Shown here one piece after another: positions 1 to 15,200 of a stretch of 64,000 nt of DNA. The stretch spans positions 698,397-762,396 of the forward strand of contig VWZX01006705.1 of assembly GCA_013399015.1 (NCBI GenBank). Reading direction: 5' to 3'. The position numbers were made by a program, and so were the translations under genes. Below the pieces are notes generated by a model. That model worked only from the letters and a program-made list of their open reading frames with translations, did no database searches and was not told the origin of the DNA. The stretch comes from Galbula dea (Eukaryota > Chordata > Aves > Piciformes > Galbulidae). Each line of letters starts with the position of its first letter. Position 1 is the first letter of the stretch.

Positions 1-103
1 TCCCTCCCAAAAAAGGACCAACCCCTTTTCTTGATACATTCAGTGCAGGTGACAATGACAGCAGAAGCGGTAGATTATTTCTCCATTGATGAATATGTCT
101 AAC
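1..103. other. STAG3-like intron, left edge
   Basis: Intron sequence following the exon that ends at 104; no further exon is visible before the window edge. Confidence 0.6.
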
Positions 104-266
104 CTTTGCCTTCCTCTTCTTCCACGAAAACATGTTCCTGGATAAAGAAAAGCAGCTTTTCCTGAAGTGATGTGCTAGGAAGGTAGTCTGGAAGTCCAAC
201 TGCTTCATTATTATTTGAATCTTGATGACTCAAAATCAGCAACCAGTCACAGAGTATCATGAAGGC
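104..266 (-). CDS. STAG3: STAG3-like exon 22 (last exon in window)
   Basis: 163 nt encoding AFMILCDWLLILSHQDSNNN..., ...LQEKLLFFIQEHVFVEEEEG. Matches AFxLLCDLLxIFSxQ and LQSELxSFxMDHVF. The donor is CAAAG|gttagac. Leaves in phase 1, so the coding sequence continues left of position 1. Confidence 0.92.
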
Positions 267-3200
267 CTGTATCAAGCAAAACAAGCCAAAGAAGGATTTA
301 GAGACCACGTTACTTTTCATTCCAACTCCACTTTTTATCTCCATCAAACAACACAAGTCTCCATCTAGTGTCCACCTCATTAACTTCCTTGCAAGTTAAA
401 GCTTTCTGTTTACCCCAGCATGTGGTAAAACACCACAGCTAAGCCCTTCCAGAACTTGCCTTAGGATACAGAATATACAAGTATCATGCATGAACACCAC
501 CTAAAGATTTCAAATTTCCATGGGGAGGAAGATGAACTCTGTTATGCTATATCATCTCTCTTTTAACACATGAATCACTGGACAATTTCTCTGTTTTTTT
601 AATTTGTTATGTAATACTCACAGCAAGGCATAAAGCACTAATAGCATCCAGTACACTGATCAGTCTAGCAGAATACACAATGATTATCAACTGGCAAATT
701 GAGTCATTCAGATTCAGGTCTTGATTCTGCAGATGGACCCATGTAGACACATATTTATGTTTGACTAAAGCACTAACTTTTGTAGCATTTTAACTAACAT
801 AACTTTAATTTCCTTTAAAATAAATCACTGAAGATTCCTTTTTTAGGAAGTCATTTCTCTGCTAACAGATAAAAAATAGCAAAAATTAGTAGAAGGAAGT
901 ACTAGCATGAAAAGAAAGGCAGACAGTTAAAAGGAGGTGTGAGCGTGAAGGCCAGTTATGTGTTAGAGGAACACAAACCTTTTCTCTTACATCTTTTTCC
1001 TTATGATTGAGGAGGCACATGCAAATGTGACTGAAATGTCTCAGCTCTCTTCTTAGTGCAGAAGGAGTCTCCTAAAAACATAACACTGCTATTACTCATT
1101 TAAGATAACACCTCTGATGGCAGCTTCTTTCACAATGTCACCTCACAGCAGCTTACTAGCTATGAACAACTTTAAAACCATGTCCTGTTTCCAAGCACAG
1201 TATCTGGGATAGAATGATCAATCCATAACACTTTGGTGCAGAAACATGACAAATATTACTCTAGGACATGTGCATCTCTCACAATTATTCACTTCAGCTT
1301 ATCCTTATAAAGCTATGACAATGATTTCCACTTTAAGAGATGGTAGTAGAGTCATAAAAACTCTGGTCCCTCCCACCTGATTTTCAATGTGAATTTCCTT
1401 CTGGAGTTGCTCTTCTCTCTCCTATTGAGTACTGAGGGAACACAGTTTACCTACACTGCTAACACTGGCACTCAGAAACTCAGATACCTCTACTCGTTAG
1501 GAAGAATCCAGCAAGAGTGATTACTTGATTTGCCCACAGACACCTAAAAGACTTTCTGATCCTTCACCAGGTCCCAGCTGTTGCACTGCACTGAGCTTTG
1601 AGCAGTCAATAGAAGAGGAACGTCCTTACAGGAGGGGCTGGATTTCATGCTATGCAACTGTATCTTTTTAAGAAAGGGGATCCATCCCAGGGCATGCTGA
1701 GAAGAAGCAAAGGGGGAGGCAAAACTTTGCCTTAACACTGCTAGGGGAGGAGGAGCTGGGGAAGGTAACAGTCCTAGGGCTGCTGTCCAGGAAATGTTTT
1801 TACTCATCAACTTCTCTCTCTGCTAACATCCAGATTTGGTCCTGCAGAGTAGGCAGTAACATTGTGCTCCCATATGAAAGGCCAAATTAAAAAATGTGTT
1901 TCCCCATTATCAGGCAAGCTAACCGTGTTTGGACTGAGAGGCAAAATATATTAGAGCAGTGAGAGATGTGGGCATCCACACAGGAATGGAACTGGATGGA
2001 AACAGGTAGTCAATCAGTTGCCAAACTGGTAACCTCCCAGCTAGCATTTCTCACACAAAACAAATGCCCAAGTTAGCATCCTGTTCTGTACACACAGGAG
2101 CACCAGAAGAAGTGGACAGAATGTCAGAAGCAGCAGCCCTCAGTGTGGTCAGCAATCCTCATAAAGAGGAGCCACAGAAGTACACATTCACACATAGACC
2201 AAAGCATAAAGGAGTTTTCCTCTCTAGTGTCAAAAATTAGACTGTCTTCTGAAATGCCTGTCAGAGCTTGGCACTTTAGAAAACCAATTAAGAAAGTAAA
2301 TAGTCAGCTGATGAGGAAACTACCCCTTTCCTCAAACTTTGTCAGAAATACATGAGTAAACCGAGAAAATAAAACTGAACAACAGGACTTCCTAGAGTTT
2401 TCACTGAATAATCTTTGTTGCTTAAAACAAGAAAACAACAAACTGTTTGGCAGAGGAACAGCCCCAGGAACCTCCATCAAGGCCCAGGAATTCAATGCAC
2501 GTTTTACAGTAAAAATAGAGGTGAACCACTGTTCAGTGTTCTCTTGCAGACTGAAAAAGCATGAATACTTTTAAAAGAAAGCAGGCAAGAGAGAGAAAAT
2601 GCCTCAGCTGAATTTGTTTTTCCTCAAGAAAACACACATTATCTTCTTATAAAGCTTGTCTTTTGCTGGCAATCTGAGAACAAAAAAGCAACTTAAACTT
2701 CTAGAAGCACAACCCTGGGTTTCAAAATCACATGCAGTGGCCAACCTTGGGAGAATTTTCTGAAGCTGAAGCTAGCTGCCACAGGAGAGAAAAATATGTG
2801 CACTGGAGAGCTGGCAGGATCATCTGCAAATATAAACACATGGCCTTTATTTACATGAAAGGCTCAACAGCAAAAAGCTTAGGACTAAACAAAGCATCCA
2901 TGCCTGACATTCTACATGCTGCTTGCCTGACCATTTCTGCACTGTAGAGTATTTAGACCCTCAAAATAAATTCAGTAGGTTTATATACAGGCAAATGTTG
3001 CCTCCCAAGAAAGTTCATTACTGAGGTGCTGCTTCCGCAGAACTATTATGTCTTTACAAGTTCAATAGAAAGTAACCATGCACTAAAAAGGGTGTTCACA
3101 GAGGCTAACCTGAGCTTCTCAGGATTTCTCTGCAGTCTTTGGTGAAAGGCAGACTCCTCCAGAGAGCAATTTTGAGCAGAAGCCAAACCCTGGTGCTCCG

Positions 3201-6200
3201 ATGCTCCATCTAAAGAAGCTCACTTATACCCACTGGCTGCAGGCTCTCGCTACACAAATGAATTTCACCCCTTCCCAAAGAAACTCAACTTCTCTTCTAA
3301 AATCAGGGGCTGATTAACATTTGTAACAGCTAGAGTAGTTCACCTTGTAATCCCAGGATATACACCTCCATCTTGGCACAGCCAATGTTTGAGTTGAGGC
3401 AAACAGACAACCAAAAAGCTGCAGTTGACACAACCGGTAATTACAAAATATCTTCATCAAGAGTCAATCTGCATCAACAGGTCCAAAGTATTCCAATTTC
3501 TGGTTACATGCAATCTATAAGGGGCTCCCCCTCAGTCCCAACAACTTCGTATATACTGAGAGCAAGACAATGCAATCGATGGTGAGCACTGAGCATTGCA
3601 AAGGATCAATCCCAATGTCAGATGATTATTATAGTTTTGGATAATCTCCAAAACAAATGAATCTATGGCATGAATTTACCAATTCCAATAATAGCACAGA
3701 CAGCCTCAGTTTCCCAGACTGAGAAATGGAAACAGTATTTTCCTGCCTCATAGGACACAGATATATAAGACTATCCAATATTTCTAATTTTCCTGCTTTT
3801 AACAAGAAAAACTTCTTTCAATGTTAATATATTAACAACTCACCAGAAAAGGCAAACTCCCATGTTCCATTTCAAACACCAGTAACCTTAAAGTCTTGTC
3901 ATACAGATTCCACCTGGTGAGATCATGGGCACTGCAAATGATAAAGAAATAATATTGATACCCTACGCAGGAAAACCAAGCTAGTGAGAAATCAGTCTCT
4001 TAACAAAAGAAGAGCAAATAAACAAAACCAGATTACATCTGCTGGGGAAAAAAAGACTGCATTCACTATACCCTCTTCAGACTGACCACCAGGCTTGACA
4101 GTAAAGCAGTGCAAAAGCACTCAGGTGGGAAAGAGGCACCACAGAAGGTCTCTGTGTCCACCCTGCAAACCCAGCTCTGTAGCACACACTTCTCAGCTAC
4201 ATTAGGGCTGACACTTTAACCTCAGTAAGGAGTTCAAAAACAATTCCATATCCAACAGCACAGTTCTGTTAAGAAGAAACTAAACATGCAGCACCTGTCA
4301 TAGGGCTCATTTTCATTCTCTTGTCAAAATCTTACTAAACCAACCAAACAAGAACAATTCTCACTTCACACCTGTTAGGCCAATACTTAATTATAGGGGA
4401 AAGTAAATTGTGTAAATAAACATCTCACTTATGAAAAGCTGCTACTCTTCTCAAAGCAGAGTGTATCTGGGAAACTTCTCCTTCATCCATACAAAAACCT
4501 TCTTCCTAAATTATGAAAGTTTGGGAAAGAGAAAGGAATTAGCTCATGTGGGACAAGGCAATTGCTATGTTCTCTTCCTAAATACCCCATAAGCTTGAGT
4601 TACAGTCCTCCAGCCCTCCCCAGTCCCTTCACCTTTAACCATGCTACTCATATCTTCTTCTACAGTAAAAACATCACATTGACTGCACAGAAATTTTGTA
4701 CAAGGAATGTCTCTGTCATTAATAAACATTAGCCTCCCTAGACTACAGTATTGCTAACACAGAGTAAAAAGCAGCAATCAGGCTGACACAGGAGTGCTAT
4801 CCCTCAGACTCATAGGCCATTCATAGTCCCTCTCACACTTGTTAAGGATCTCTGGAAAGCTAACTGTTCACATGGTGCTGACTCTCCTTGCTTCCAGCTG
4901 CCAGATCACATTCAAAGATAGCTAAAAATATATTAAATACTTTCCCATAGATGCAACTGCTGTAGTTTCCACAAGTATACTACGTGATTATGGGAGACAG
5001 TATATACAACCAGGAATTAGAAGGGAGGGGTTCCAGGAGAAAATCTCTTTATTTAGATATGGATCACACTATGAAGGAGTTGAAGAATTCCTGCTCTAGC
5101 ACTTACCTTGTTTCTCATAAGTACACATTCTCCCACATTGACATAGATATCTATTAAAGACCAACAAAATAAATCCAATCTGAGGTTAGGGGATTTTTTT
5201 GGCTTGACACATTTTACAATATCACAGTGCCCAATAAAAACCTGTCAGTGTTAACTCTCATACCATGGCATGACACCTGTTCATGACGGCACAGTTGATC
5301 AGATCAGCTGCAGGCTTCTGTTGTTCAGCAGCAAGCTATTCATATCACCACCAGCTGTTTCTGGTTTTTAGAACTCATGAAAAACTTTGAGGGAGACTCT
5401 GCAGTCCTCCTTCAAGGGAAAAGGCATTTCAGAGTCCCCAGAGCAAATCTGCATCACAGACTTCTGCTTGCTTGGTGTTTGTTTGGGTTTTTTTCCTAGT
5501 ACTACCTCTACAGCCAAAGTGGTAGCACAAAGGATATCTTGTGTAAAGTCAAATATGTAGAAGTACAAAATGATCCCTTTTTCAGAATAGTCTCATCACC
5601 TATAGATCCTCAGCACTTATTAGCTGATCTTGTACTTAGTATTTTTGGCACAGTAATAGAGCAATAATGGAGCTACGGTCCAGAATATTCAGAGGACATA
5701 AAATACCCTGTTACTGGTATGGGCTATCTCAGTTACTACTTCTCCCACTCTATCCCTGCCAAATATATCTGCTTCATTAAAATGTGAACAGTCAATCTTT
5801 ACAGAGGTACAAACCTAGCTTTGAAAGCTCTGCTCTCCTCAAGTAGAAATAGCAAGCAAATAATAGCTCCATATCTCCTTTTTTCTTCTTCTTTTTTCAT
5901 AATGAAACAGTCTGTTTATGTCCACATGGGCCAACACTCACCTTTTGCCAGAAGCCATCTAGTAGCTGGTTAAGCTGTCCCATCAACTCATCTATCAGCT
6001 GAGTTCGGGCACGATCCACCTGCCTATAGATGGCAATTTCTTCACTGCAGAGGATATAATAAGTCCTGGAAGAAGCCTCGAGGACAGACATGTCAGAGTG
6101 TTTGGTCACAATTTCTTTTACCTCTCTCAGCAAAGCATCCAAATGCTGCAGGTGATAAAAGGGGTATTACAGGTAAATTGTACAAAAATGGACTTATGCT

Positions 6201-9200
6201 TTAGATACATTTCACTAGGCTTCTCTATCTCCATAGATCATAAAACCATCATGAAATAAATGCCAGAAGCAGAATGGCAAGATTAGAGGATACAACTTTT
6301 TTGCTGGGATTATAGCTCTTTTCATTGTTACTGTCTCTGGATCTTTCTAGAGAACGAAACAACTGCTTTAAGTTCTACTTTAGCAATACACATTTGGCAC
6401 TACATAAAAATAAGGACAAAGGTAGGGAATAAAAAATGCCTTTCCAAGGGACAGGTGTGTCACCAAACAACAGAAGTTGTCTCAGCAGCAGAGAATGGAG
6501 AATGTTTCAGATCATGTCAGCAACTGGAGTCTTCAGACTTAATGAGAGGAGGTAACTTCTCCAGCCATTCTGCTGACTTTCTTCCAGTTAACATTTTGTG
6601 CTGAAATTAACCTAGGAGTGTTCGCCTAACATTACCTCCCTGTAAACATCCCTGCTTAAGAATACATGAAGCTATTTCAAGGATTTCATCTATCCATTTC
6701 TGACCATCCCTCTCCCATCAGCAGATATAGTATCTCCACTCTTATTTTCAGTTACTATCACTCCCCAGCAGCTGAGAGTCAGTCTTCAAGGAGAATGAAA
6801 CCTATTCTGTAGAAAACTCCTGAGAGCTTAGGCACATAGCATAACCTACCCTCTCTCCACTCAACAACGAAAAACCCTGGGCTAGACTTACCACATGAAA
6901 CCACAAATCATTACCCACCAGGGCCAGTCACAGCATAGCAGAACTGACAAGTACTAAGGCTTTTCTTTGGCAGCCCCAAATCAAAAAGTATTGCCTGAAC
7001 AAGACCATGTTCTTCAAGGTATGAGACCATTTATTTATATTTGAACAGTCTCTTACTTGTTCCAAGTCCCACTAAACTCTGCACATTGTCACATAGATTT
7101 AGTACATTCCACATGAACCGACCACCCCAATTCCTATTCACCTTCTCTAGATGTCCAACACTGTAAACATCTAAATCATAATACTGAGGAATCTGGAGAA
7201 GATTTGCCACTTTTTGTGCATCTGTTGAATACTGCAGAGAAGGAAAAAAAAAAAAAACAACAAACACACAAAACCAGGATATGAGTACACTGCAGGAATT
7301 TTAATGAAATATTTAACATGCATTCACAGAGCAGCTGTTAGTTACCTTTGCCAAGAGCTGAGGAAGTACCATAATAAAGTGTTCAGTAATTTTTGTACAA
7401 TCTTCCAATTGTATTCTCTTCTCTTTTACTGACAGAATCTGCAGATAAAGCATTTTGTTTCAATTATCAAATCTCTCAGATTTGACTAGAGTTTTACATG
7501 CAACCCAAGGTTAACTCACATTCCTTTGTCTAAAGCATATCAGGCTAAGATAAAGATACTTTTCCATGGAGACAACCAGATGCTTTTTTAATTATTTTTT
7601 TGGTAAACTTTAAATTAGATGCAAATTGCTAAATAGCCACATCTCGTGGATAAAGTGCTCCCTTTGTCAATAACATGTTTCAACTGGCTATCCTCTAATG
7701 CTCATCTCCTTCAATATCCACTACTAATAAGATCTAAACCACTGTGTTGTTTCATAAAAATAAGCCATTTTCTTTCCTAAGGAATGTCCTGTCTGTAAAG
7801 CACATAAGGCAAAGAGAATGTGATTACAGAGCAATAAATAAGTCTAAGAAGCACTGACTTTTTTGGCTGCACCTCTGCCCACTGGAGGATGACCTTCAGC
7901 TGCTTCTCTAACCGTTGCGAGGATAATTTCAACGAGAACACTTTCATGGGCATCACTCAGTGCTGCAAGTAAATAAGTTTCCTTTCAGCATCACACAAAA
8001 GAAAAATGAAGATGCAGCAACATAAAAAAAGCCTATTCATTTATCCGAGCAACTATGGAAGAACACTACAGAAAGAAAGATGCAGTGTTGCTAAAGAGTG
8101 GTTGACTTAATTTGAAGAAAATAACTTTCTACATTTACTGAATATAAAAATCAATTATTCCTCTCAGAACTAAACTTTTAGGGCAGTTGGGGTCCCAAAA
8201 ACACAGACAGTTTTAACAAGGCCTACTCCTACTGACTACTATCTCATTTAGGACAAATTTGCTTCCTTGAGTACCAAAATGCTTTAACTCACGGGGTCTA
8301 CAAACTTTGACCTCCATCACACAACCGCCTCCAGTTATACTACAACTACTCATAGAATCATAGATTGGTTTGGGTTGGAAGAGACTTTAAAGACTTATTT
8401 AAGTTCACTTTAAAATAATTCTACAAAAAACTAATCCTCTAGAGTGTTAGATGTTAACAAATGCAACACTGCTCATTTTCTTTTGGGGCATGAACAACAG
8501 CCCAACAATACCTCAGTTCAATCAACCCTGGAGGTTTTTAACAAGAGGATAGATGTGGTTCTTCAGGCGATGATTTAGGGATAAGAGTAGTGTAGGGCTA
8601 TCTGTTGGACTAGATGATCTTGAGGGTCCCTTCCAATCATAATGATTCTGTGATTCTGTGAACTAATACTTCTACATTCTTGAGTTTTGGACAAACAAAA
8701 AAAGTAAATGGTATGTAAGCATTAGAGCTTAATCATGCAAGTATTCTTGCAACATTTCTGTAATAACATTAATACATACACAATTCTGAACAAAAAAACC
8801 ATGTTGCTACAAATACCACATTGGCAGTGCATTGAGTTGCATCTGCTTTATGGATCTCAGAGACCACAATTTGGGATCAAAGGGTACTGCAATCTGGAAT
8901 GATCCTAAATTAGCTGAAGGCAAAGTTCAAAACACAGTATCAAGAGATTAATTCAGACAAAACTAAGTTCTTTGCTTACCCACCTTCTCCATTTCCTTCA
9001 GTATTTTGTAATAAAAGAGTGGTCATGCACTCCCAGTCCTTCAGGAGTTTGCCTGCCCAGTCCCACAAGCTGTCTATGAGGTATGCAACATGTTTGTGTA
9101 GCTAGGGATTAAAAGCACAAGCTTATAGAAGAAAAGACATCATTAAAAGAAAGAGCTTCCTATGTTCCTCTCCCTTTCTCCAATTACTAAGGTTTGCCAT

Positions 9201-12200
9201 TCACACATATATTCACACACAGTATTCAATCATCTTTAGTTTGAGCAAATCAACATTTAAAAATCATGTCTTCATTCTGATACAAAAAGGAAAATAGGGG
9301 GAAAAAGCAGGGAAAGTAGGATAAAAAGCATTTGTTCCTCTTTTTAGGATATCTTTCTTCTGAAATGTAAGCAATCCCTTTGAAACTAGGCTCCGTATTG
9401 ATTTTATATTGCTGATCCTAACAACTAAAAATCCAGCCTTGGGACCAGAAATGAGTCAACATTTCAACCAATGTATGTGAAATTGCTTGCAGAGAGAATT
9501 GCTGTGCCTGAGACACTCTGGGCCAGGCATAGGTCTGCACCACTACAAAAGCCAAATAGCGAAGTGTAACACTTAAGCTGATCAAACTCTCAGTAAAACT
9601 ACGCAGTTGTTAGCCAGCATACAGCCAGGGGACAGCAACCTGCATCTGCCTGCAGAAAGGCATGGACACATACCAGAAAAGCCCTCAGTCATTGCATTAG
9701 TCTTTCAGGTTGTTTACAGAAGTTGCTTCAGCACTGATTCTCTCCATTAGCATAGTTGTAAATTATTTTTAATACAACAGAACAGAAATGCCTTCATTAA
9801 AAACTCATCCTAGACAGCAAAACGATTCCAAATACCAAACATTTCAGAGGTCATCAGCAGAAATAGTTTTCCAAAGAAAGCCAATACTTGATTTAACATG
9901 CAATGCAGGATTTAAAAGGCTTACTGCAGGGGCTGTTCTCACCTCACTCTTCAGGAAAAAACATATTAATCTTTTCAGCTGGTCAGTGCTCGCCCCAAAC
10001 TTCCCTCCTCCTTTGGGCTCAACTTCTTCACCTCCCTCATTACTAAGCAGCCTGCCAACAGAAAAAGGAGTCAGTCCAGTTCTGTCAGATTCTCCTTCTA
10101 ACTCATTTGCCAATGTAACATTAATTCTGTCAAGATCCCAAGGACTGTATTTCTTCTAAATGTCTACTCATTTACTCCAAATCACATTAGACTTTTTTTT
10201 AATCAGATGAAAGAAGAGATTAGATTGCTTTCCATCATGAGAGATCTGCTATCCCTGTGGATGCAGAGACTGTTTCTGACAGTTTCACAGGTACTCTGCC
10301 AGCTTTCTGGATAACAGATGCAGATTCCATAGCGTTGAACATATAATGAGGTAGGCATTTGCTCAAGCTTGAAAAGGGGCTTGCTCTAGGTTGAATTTAA
10401 ACCTTAACAACAGCATAGACATATTACTACCCAACGGAACAAGGATGAGGTTTACAGGGTCAAAGCGTCCACACTACACTGGGAAGCTAGGTAGAAAAGG
10501 TAAAGCTATCAGGGCAATCACTTCAATGGCAAAAAGCAGCAGTGTTCTGAGAAGAAAAACACCTGATTTATGATAGAATATTAGGACCAACACAGAAGAG
10601 TAAGTAAGACTAGCAGATGTGACACAAGACTCAATAAAACAGAAATTTATCCTCATTTGTCTTTCTGTTGGATTTGGTTCCACAAACCCCAGAACACTAG
10701 CAATTCAGTCTGATAGGAAAAGACAAACTAGGAGGGGATTCTGCATGAGTGGAAACACAAATCATTATTCTAAAATTTTTCCCCACAAAAGTCTTGCCAA
10801 AATATTTTTATTTTCACTCCTTTTTGTAAGGCAAAAATTATTTCTCTCAGCCATGGAGACACAGTATTTATTTCTTCTCTTTTTAGCATGCCAACTCCAT
10901 TCACTTCATGCAACCATTGTTTTAAGAAGCCCATTTATAAGAGTTACTCCTGGGGAAGATAAACCCTGTACTTCATTAACCTGACAAAAAATGGGGAGGG
11001 TTTTCTAATCTGCTGCATCTCTCATTATTCAAAGCCTTTACAATGTATAAGGAGACTTCCAAAGGGAGAAGTTGAGGCCATTTTTGTGATTAATCACCAA
11101 AGCTATGGAAATCCAGCAGATGCCAGGTGATGAATTAGCTTGCAAGAAGCAAAGCAAGAGGAAAAGAAAGGCAAGCTGTGTGCTCTCAACATTTCGTGGC
11201 ATCTGTGGATCACTCAGTTGTTTCATGTTCTCTGTGTTAAGACTTGAAACTTTTGTCACACGTATTATGGCAGGGCTGTGCAGGGGAGCAAATGATTACC
11301 CCAAGATAGCATTTCTCTCCTGATTCAGCAGAAGAAAGCACATCTACTACCCTCTTGGTACACACTTCTGGCAGAAAAAATGAATCCTTAATGTCCCTTC
11401 TTAAATAAATGCACCTTCATTCTGAAACAAAATGAGAATACGCAAGAAGTAGGCATGCAGGCAGGCAGAGATACCTTTTATAAAGGAATTCCCCAGCTGC
11501 CACTGCAAGGGGCCGGTGTGTGGTATAAACAAGCTGGTATAGCATTTCACAGTCTTCAGCTGACAACACATCCTCACAGTTCCTAGGCAAAAATAACAAC
11601 GGAAGTTACAGTTCAGGTTTATCTGCAAAGATTATTATGAATGCTATGTCCAGCTTTTACTAGACCTGATTCTCTGTAGTGGTGCAACTTGTTTACATAG
11701 CTAGATTTTTTGGAGGGCATATTCAGAAATGCTATCAAACAAAATTAGCAGCATTCTTTTACACACTGTGTAGAGAAACAGAGGTCTGTGCAAGCCACTG
11801 CATGGACATAAACATTCATGTATAATTAAGGCTGATTGGTGGTCATGGTAAAAAAATAATAATAAAGCAGGAAAAGCAAACTTATACTTTATGCTTAGAT
11901 GTGCACTGTAAACAAGAAGCACCCTTCATTTTGCAGTACAAATTATTTTTAAATTATTTATTACAGTATTTTAAAACCCATATTCTATTACACTAGGCTT
12001 TTACAGTCACGTGTAAAAAGAAATCAAAACACATTCTTGATAGCATGCTTATGACTGTGACCTTTCTGTGCCAACAAAGTCACCATTTGTTTTCATTCAG
12101 CTACACATCTTGTATACCACATGCCAACTAGTAAACCTAGAATACTCTATGTGAAGTAGAAATGGTATTAATATCAACCTTTTACCAAAAGGAAACTGAG

Positions 12201-15200
12201 GCATCAAGGTTGAATAACCCACCACACAGATACCAGAGGAGAGAAGCCAAAGGCAAAGAATACATCTTCAAAATGTCTGCTTCTTACTGCCACAGCAATG
12301 TCACTGGACTAAGCTACTTCAGAGAATGAAAGTGCAACATCTTACATCCTTACACTTGCTCCAGCCAGATGAGGGAAAAGCATTTTCATTTATTACTGCA
12401 CTCAGTCCTCAGGTAGTCACAGTTTAAAACCATCTACAGCTGTGGTCCAGTATCTTCTCCAAAACTGAGGACTCATGCTCTTCATCTGCTGGGAGTGTTG
12501 TCATTAAAAACTTAGGAGACCTTCCCTGAGCTTGTCCAATTGTCTCCAAATCCATCACCTCCTTTAGCAACCTCACAACTCACAAAGCCAAGTATCACTT
12601 GATTTTTCTCACATTTTTTCTGTGGTTGCTTATAATGGTCACTGGAACAGTAAAAAGGTCTTTCAATGGAAGTGCTGAAGGTATGTCTCCAAAAGTGATG
12701 GGTCAAGCTCACAAGATCATGCTTGCCCTCATCTAAAAAGAAAAGCTGCCTTAGGTTTTGGTGGCCTCTTTTAACATGCTGATCCCTTGAATAACAGGGA
12801 ATTTGCAGTAACGGGTCATACAGAAACTGCTCCAAATATATACCCATCTCTTATGACATCAGCACAAAGGAAAATGCTGGGGAAATATAAAACTGGTTTT
12901 ATTAATCTACAGCAGTATTGTTTCCTACTCAAGGCAAGAGCAGGTCAGATGCAATAGCCCCAGTCATGTCTGAAGCGCTCCCGAATAGCACAGAAGCAAA
13001 GCAGGGGAAACAACCCACTCTCTTTGCAGCACAGGCTGACAGATACTCAGGACACCACTTTGAGCACATGACTTTTTTATCTTTTCAGTAGTAGGAAATA
13101 CCTGTATGTACTACTACTACTTTTCCCATAGTGCTCAAACAGCAGTACAATGAGGTTTATATGCCCAACTCCCACTGAGTACTTAAGGGTTTCACTTGCC
13201 TTTGGAAGTGACTACACCTGCTGCCACTACCACTAATGTTACCACAGTAAATGAGTGCTTTTTGTATTTTTACATTCATAAGCCAATCACCAAATATTCA
13301 AAGAATTCTTCAAATACAGCAATAATATGGTTGCAAATTTACAGCCCTCAGAATGCCAGGCAACAGATAAAGGTTAAGCCAGAAATGCCTGCCAGTGTTT
13401 AGGTGCCTAAAAATAAACAGCCATGGCCCTCCACATACCAATGTCATGACACACCATTTTCTCTGCACTTCAGTTTGAACATGTCACAAAGATGACATTG
13501 GGATATTCTAAGAGATCACAGACTCATTTTGCTCCACATATGGCACCAGTTGAAAGATTTCACATCTTGGGTTTTGTTCCATTTTACTGCATGCCAGAGG
13601 GATGTCTGCTGGAGTCAACTCTCTCGGTCTGTCTTATTACTTATACCAAGGAGAAACATCAAAATCACAACAGTAAGATAAACAAAAGCAACCTGGTGCA
13701 CTTTCCAAAGTTTTGCTACCTTATTCTTTTTGGTTTTAATGGCTGTGCAGAGAAAGATCTGGCACACATTATGGGGACATTGCTAATCCAAGGTATAACA
13801 TCTCCATCAAAAAAGAAATCCGTTAATTTTGCATTTAAAATTAGTTTAAGCAAAAGAGCAACATCTGCAAATACACTGTGAAAACATTATTCATGTACTG
13901 AGCACTAGTAACCAAAAAAATATATGCAGAAAGCATTCTAATAAAAAAATTAAGCAGAAAAATCAGCTAATCTGTTCTGTTATCTCCCTCTTTCTACCCT
14001 GCTGTCATTGCAGGTATTTCAAGATGCCACTTCAGTGATGAGAAAGATGATAATATGGTTGCCACTACAATATAACAGAAATCCTTTCCCACCCACTTTA
14101 AAATAGGATTAGCATGTTGCAATACACTGTTGATTCTATGATCATGCTGTGACAGAACACAGGAAAATGCACATTAGACAGATGCTATAGAGTATGCTAT
14201 ACTATGTGACAGCCCTAGGAGACACGCAGTTACTATTTTTTCTTGTTAACTCTTCTGACAGGAAAGATAAGATTTCAGAATAGATCTCAAGGTTCTTAAA
14301 CAGAGATGCATGATGGCAGAAAATGGCTGAAGGTAACTTCCAAGAAAGCAGAAAACTGGAAAAGAGGAGAAGACAGAGGAGAAAGCACATGCCTTTGGTC
14401 ACTCACTTTTGTTTTGCTTAGAGTAGGCCTGACAAAACACTATCATAACTCTACCTGAATAGGGAGGGGTATAGTGGACATGAAGGAATCCCAGGGTGAG
14501 GAGCTCCATGCCATTCCCTTTTGACAGCACCTAAACTGCTACAAGCAATTTCCTGATGCAATAAATCAGAACTGTGCAGTATAATTTGCTTCACTGCTTC
14601 ATAGGTTACTTCTATCAACCTCAAGATAATCTTTTTCTTAAAAGCCACTAAGCAAGACAAATTAGATAATTTCTTTATTTCTATGCTAAGCATGTCTCTC
14701 CAGTTTATTTTTACAATCACATAGAAACACTTTTTGTAATAGCATTCAGTAAACTTAAACAATAGCTTCAATAAACTTCACTGTTTTCCTGCACAATGGC
14801 TTGTCTGAATAACCTTGCTAGATACAGTGCATTTGCCTAAAAAATGTCAATTTCTCCTCCAAAGATCATGGCTTAGCTATGAAGTAACGCCACAGAATCA
14901 CAGATTTCAGCTCTCTGCTAACAATGCATTACTAGTCACAGGATATCTACATCTACCCTTAGAGCTAGTAACATGTAATATATTATTTGCCATAGCATCC
15001 TTTGTGAAATCCAGTAAGTTTCTCCTACAGCATAGCCCCTCTCTCTCCAAGCTAAAACATCCTTCCCAGGCTAGTTGGAAGGGAGACTAAGATTTTTAAG
15101 TGTTAACAGTGATGCATCCCTACTTGATTTGGGCCTTCTCTGTGTTAAGTAGGACACTGGAACTTACAAGCCTCAGTTTCTTGACTTGGATTCTAGAGTC

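Noticed and set aside
2130..2235. Minus-strand frame with CVLLWLLFMRIAD that resembled the STAG ...SILWQL... exon
   Set aside because: No donor follows before the in-frame stop and the spacing is one residue off; the exon at 2746-2823 fits in sequence and phase at both ends.
3104..3185. Minus-strand stretch ending GAAGCTCAG|gttagcc as a possible STAG exon
   Set aside because: Its translation does not match any family segment, and all residues between exons 19 and 22 are already supplied.
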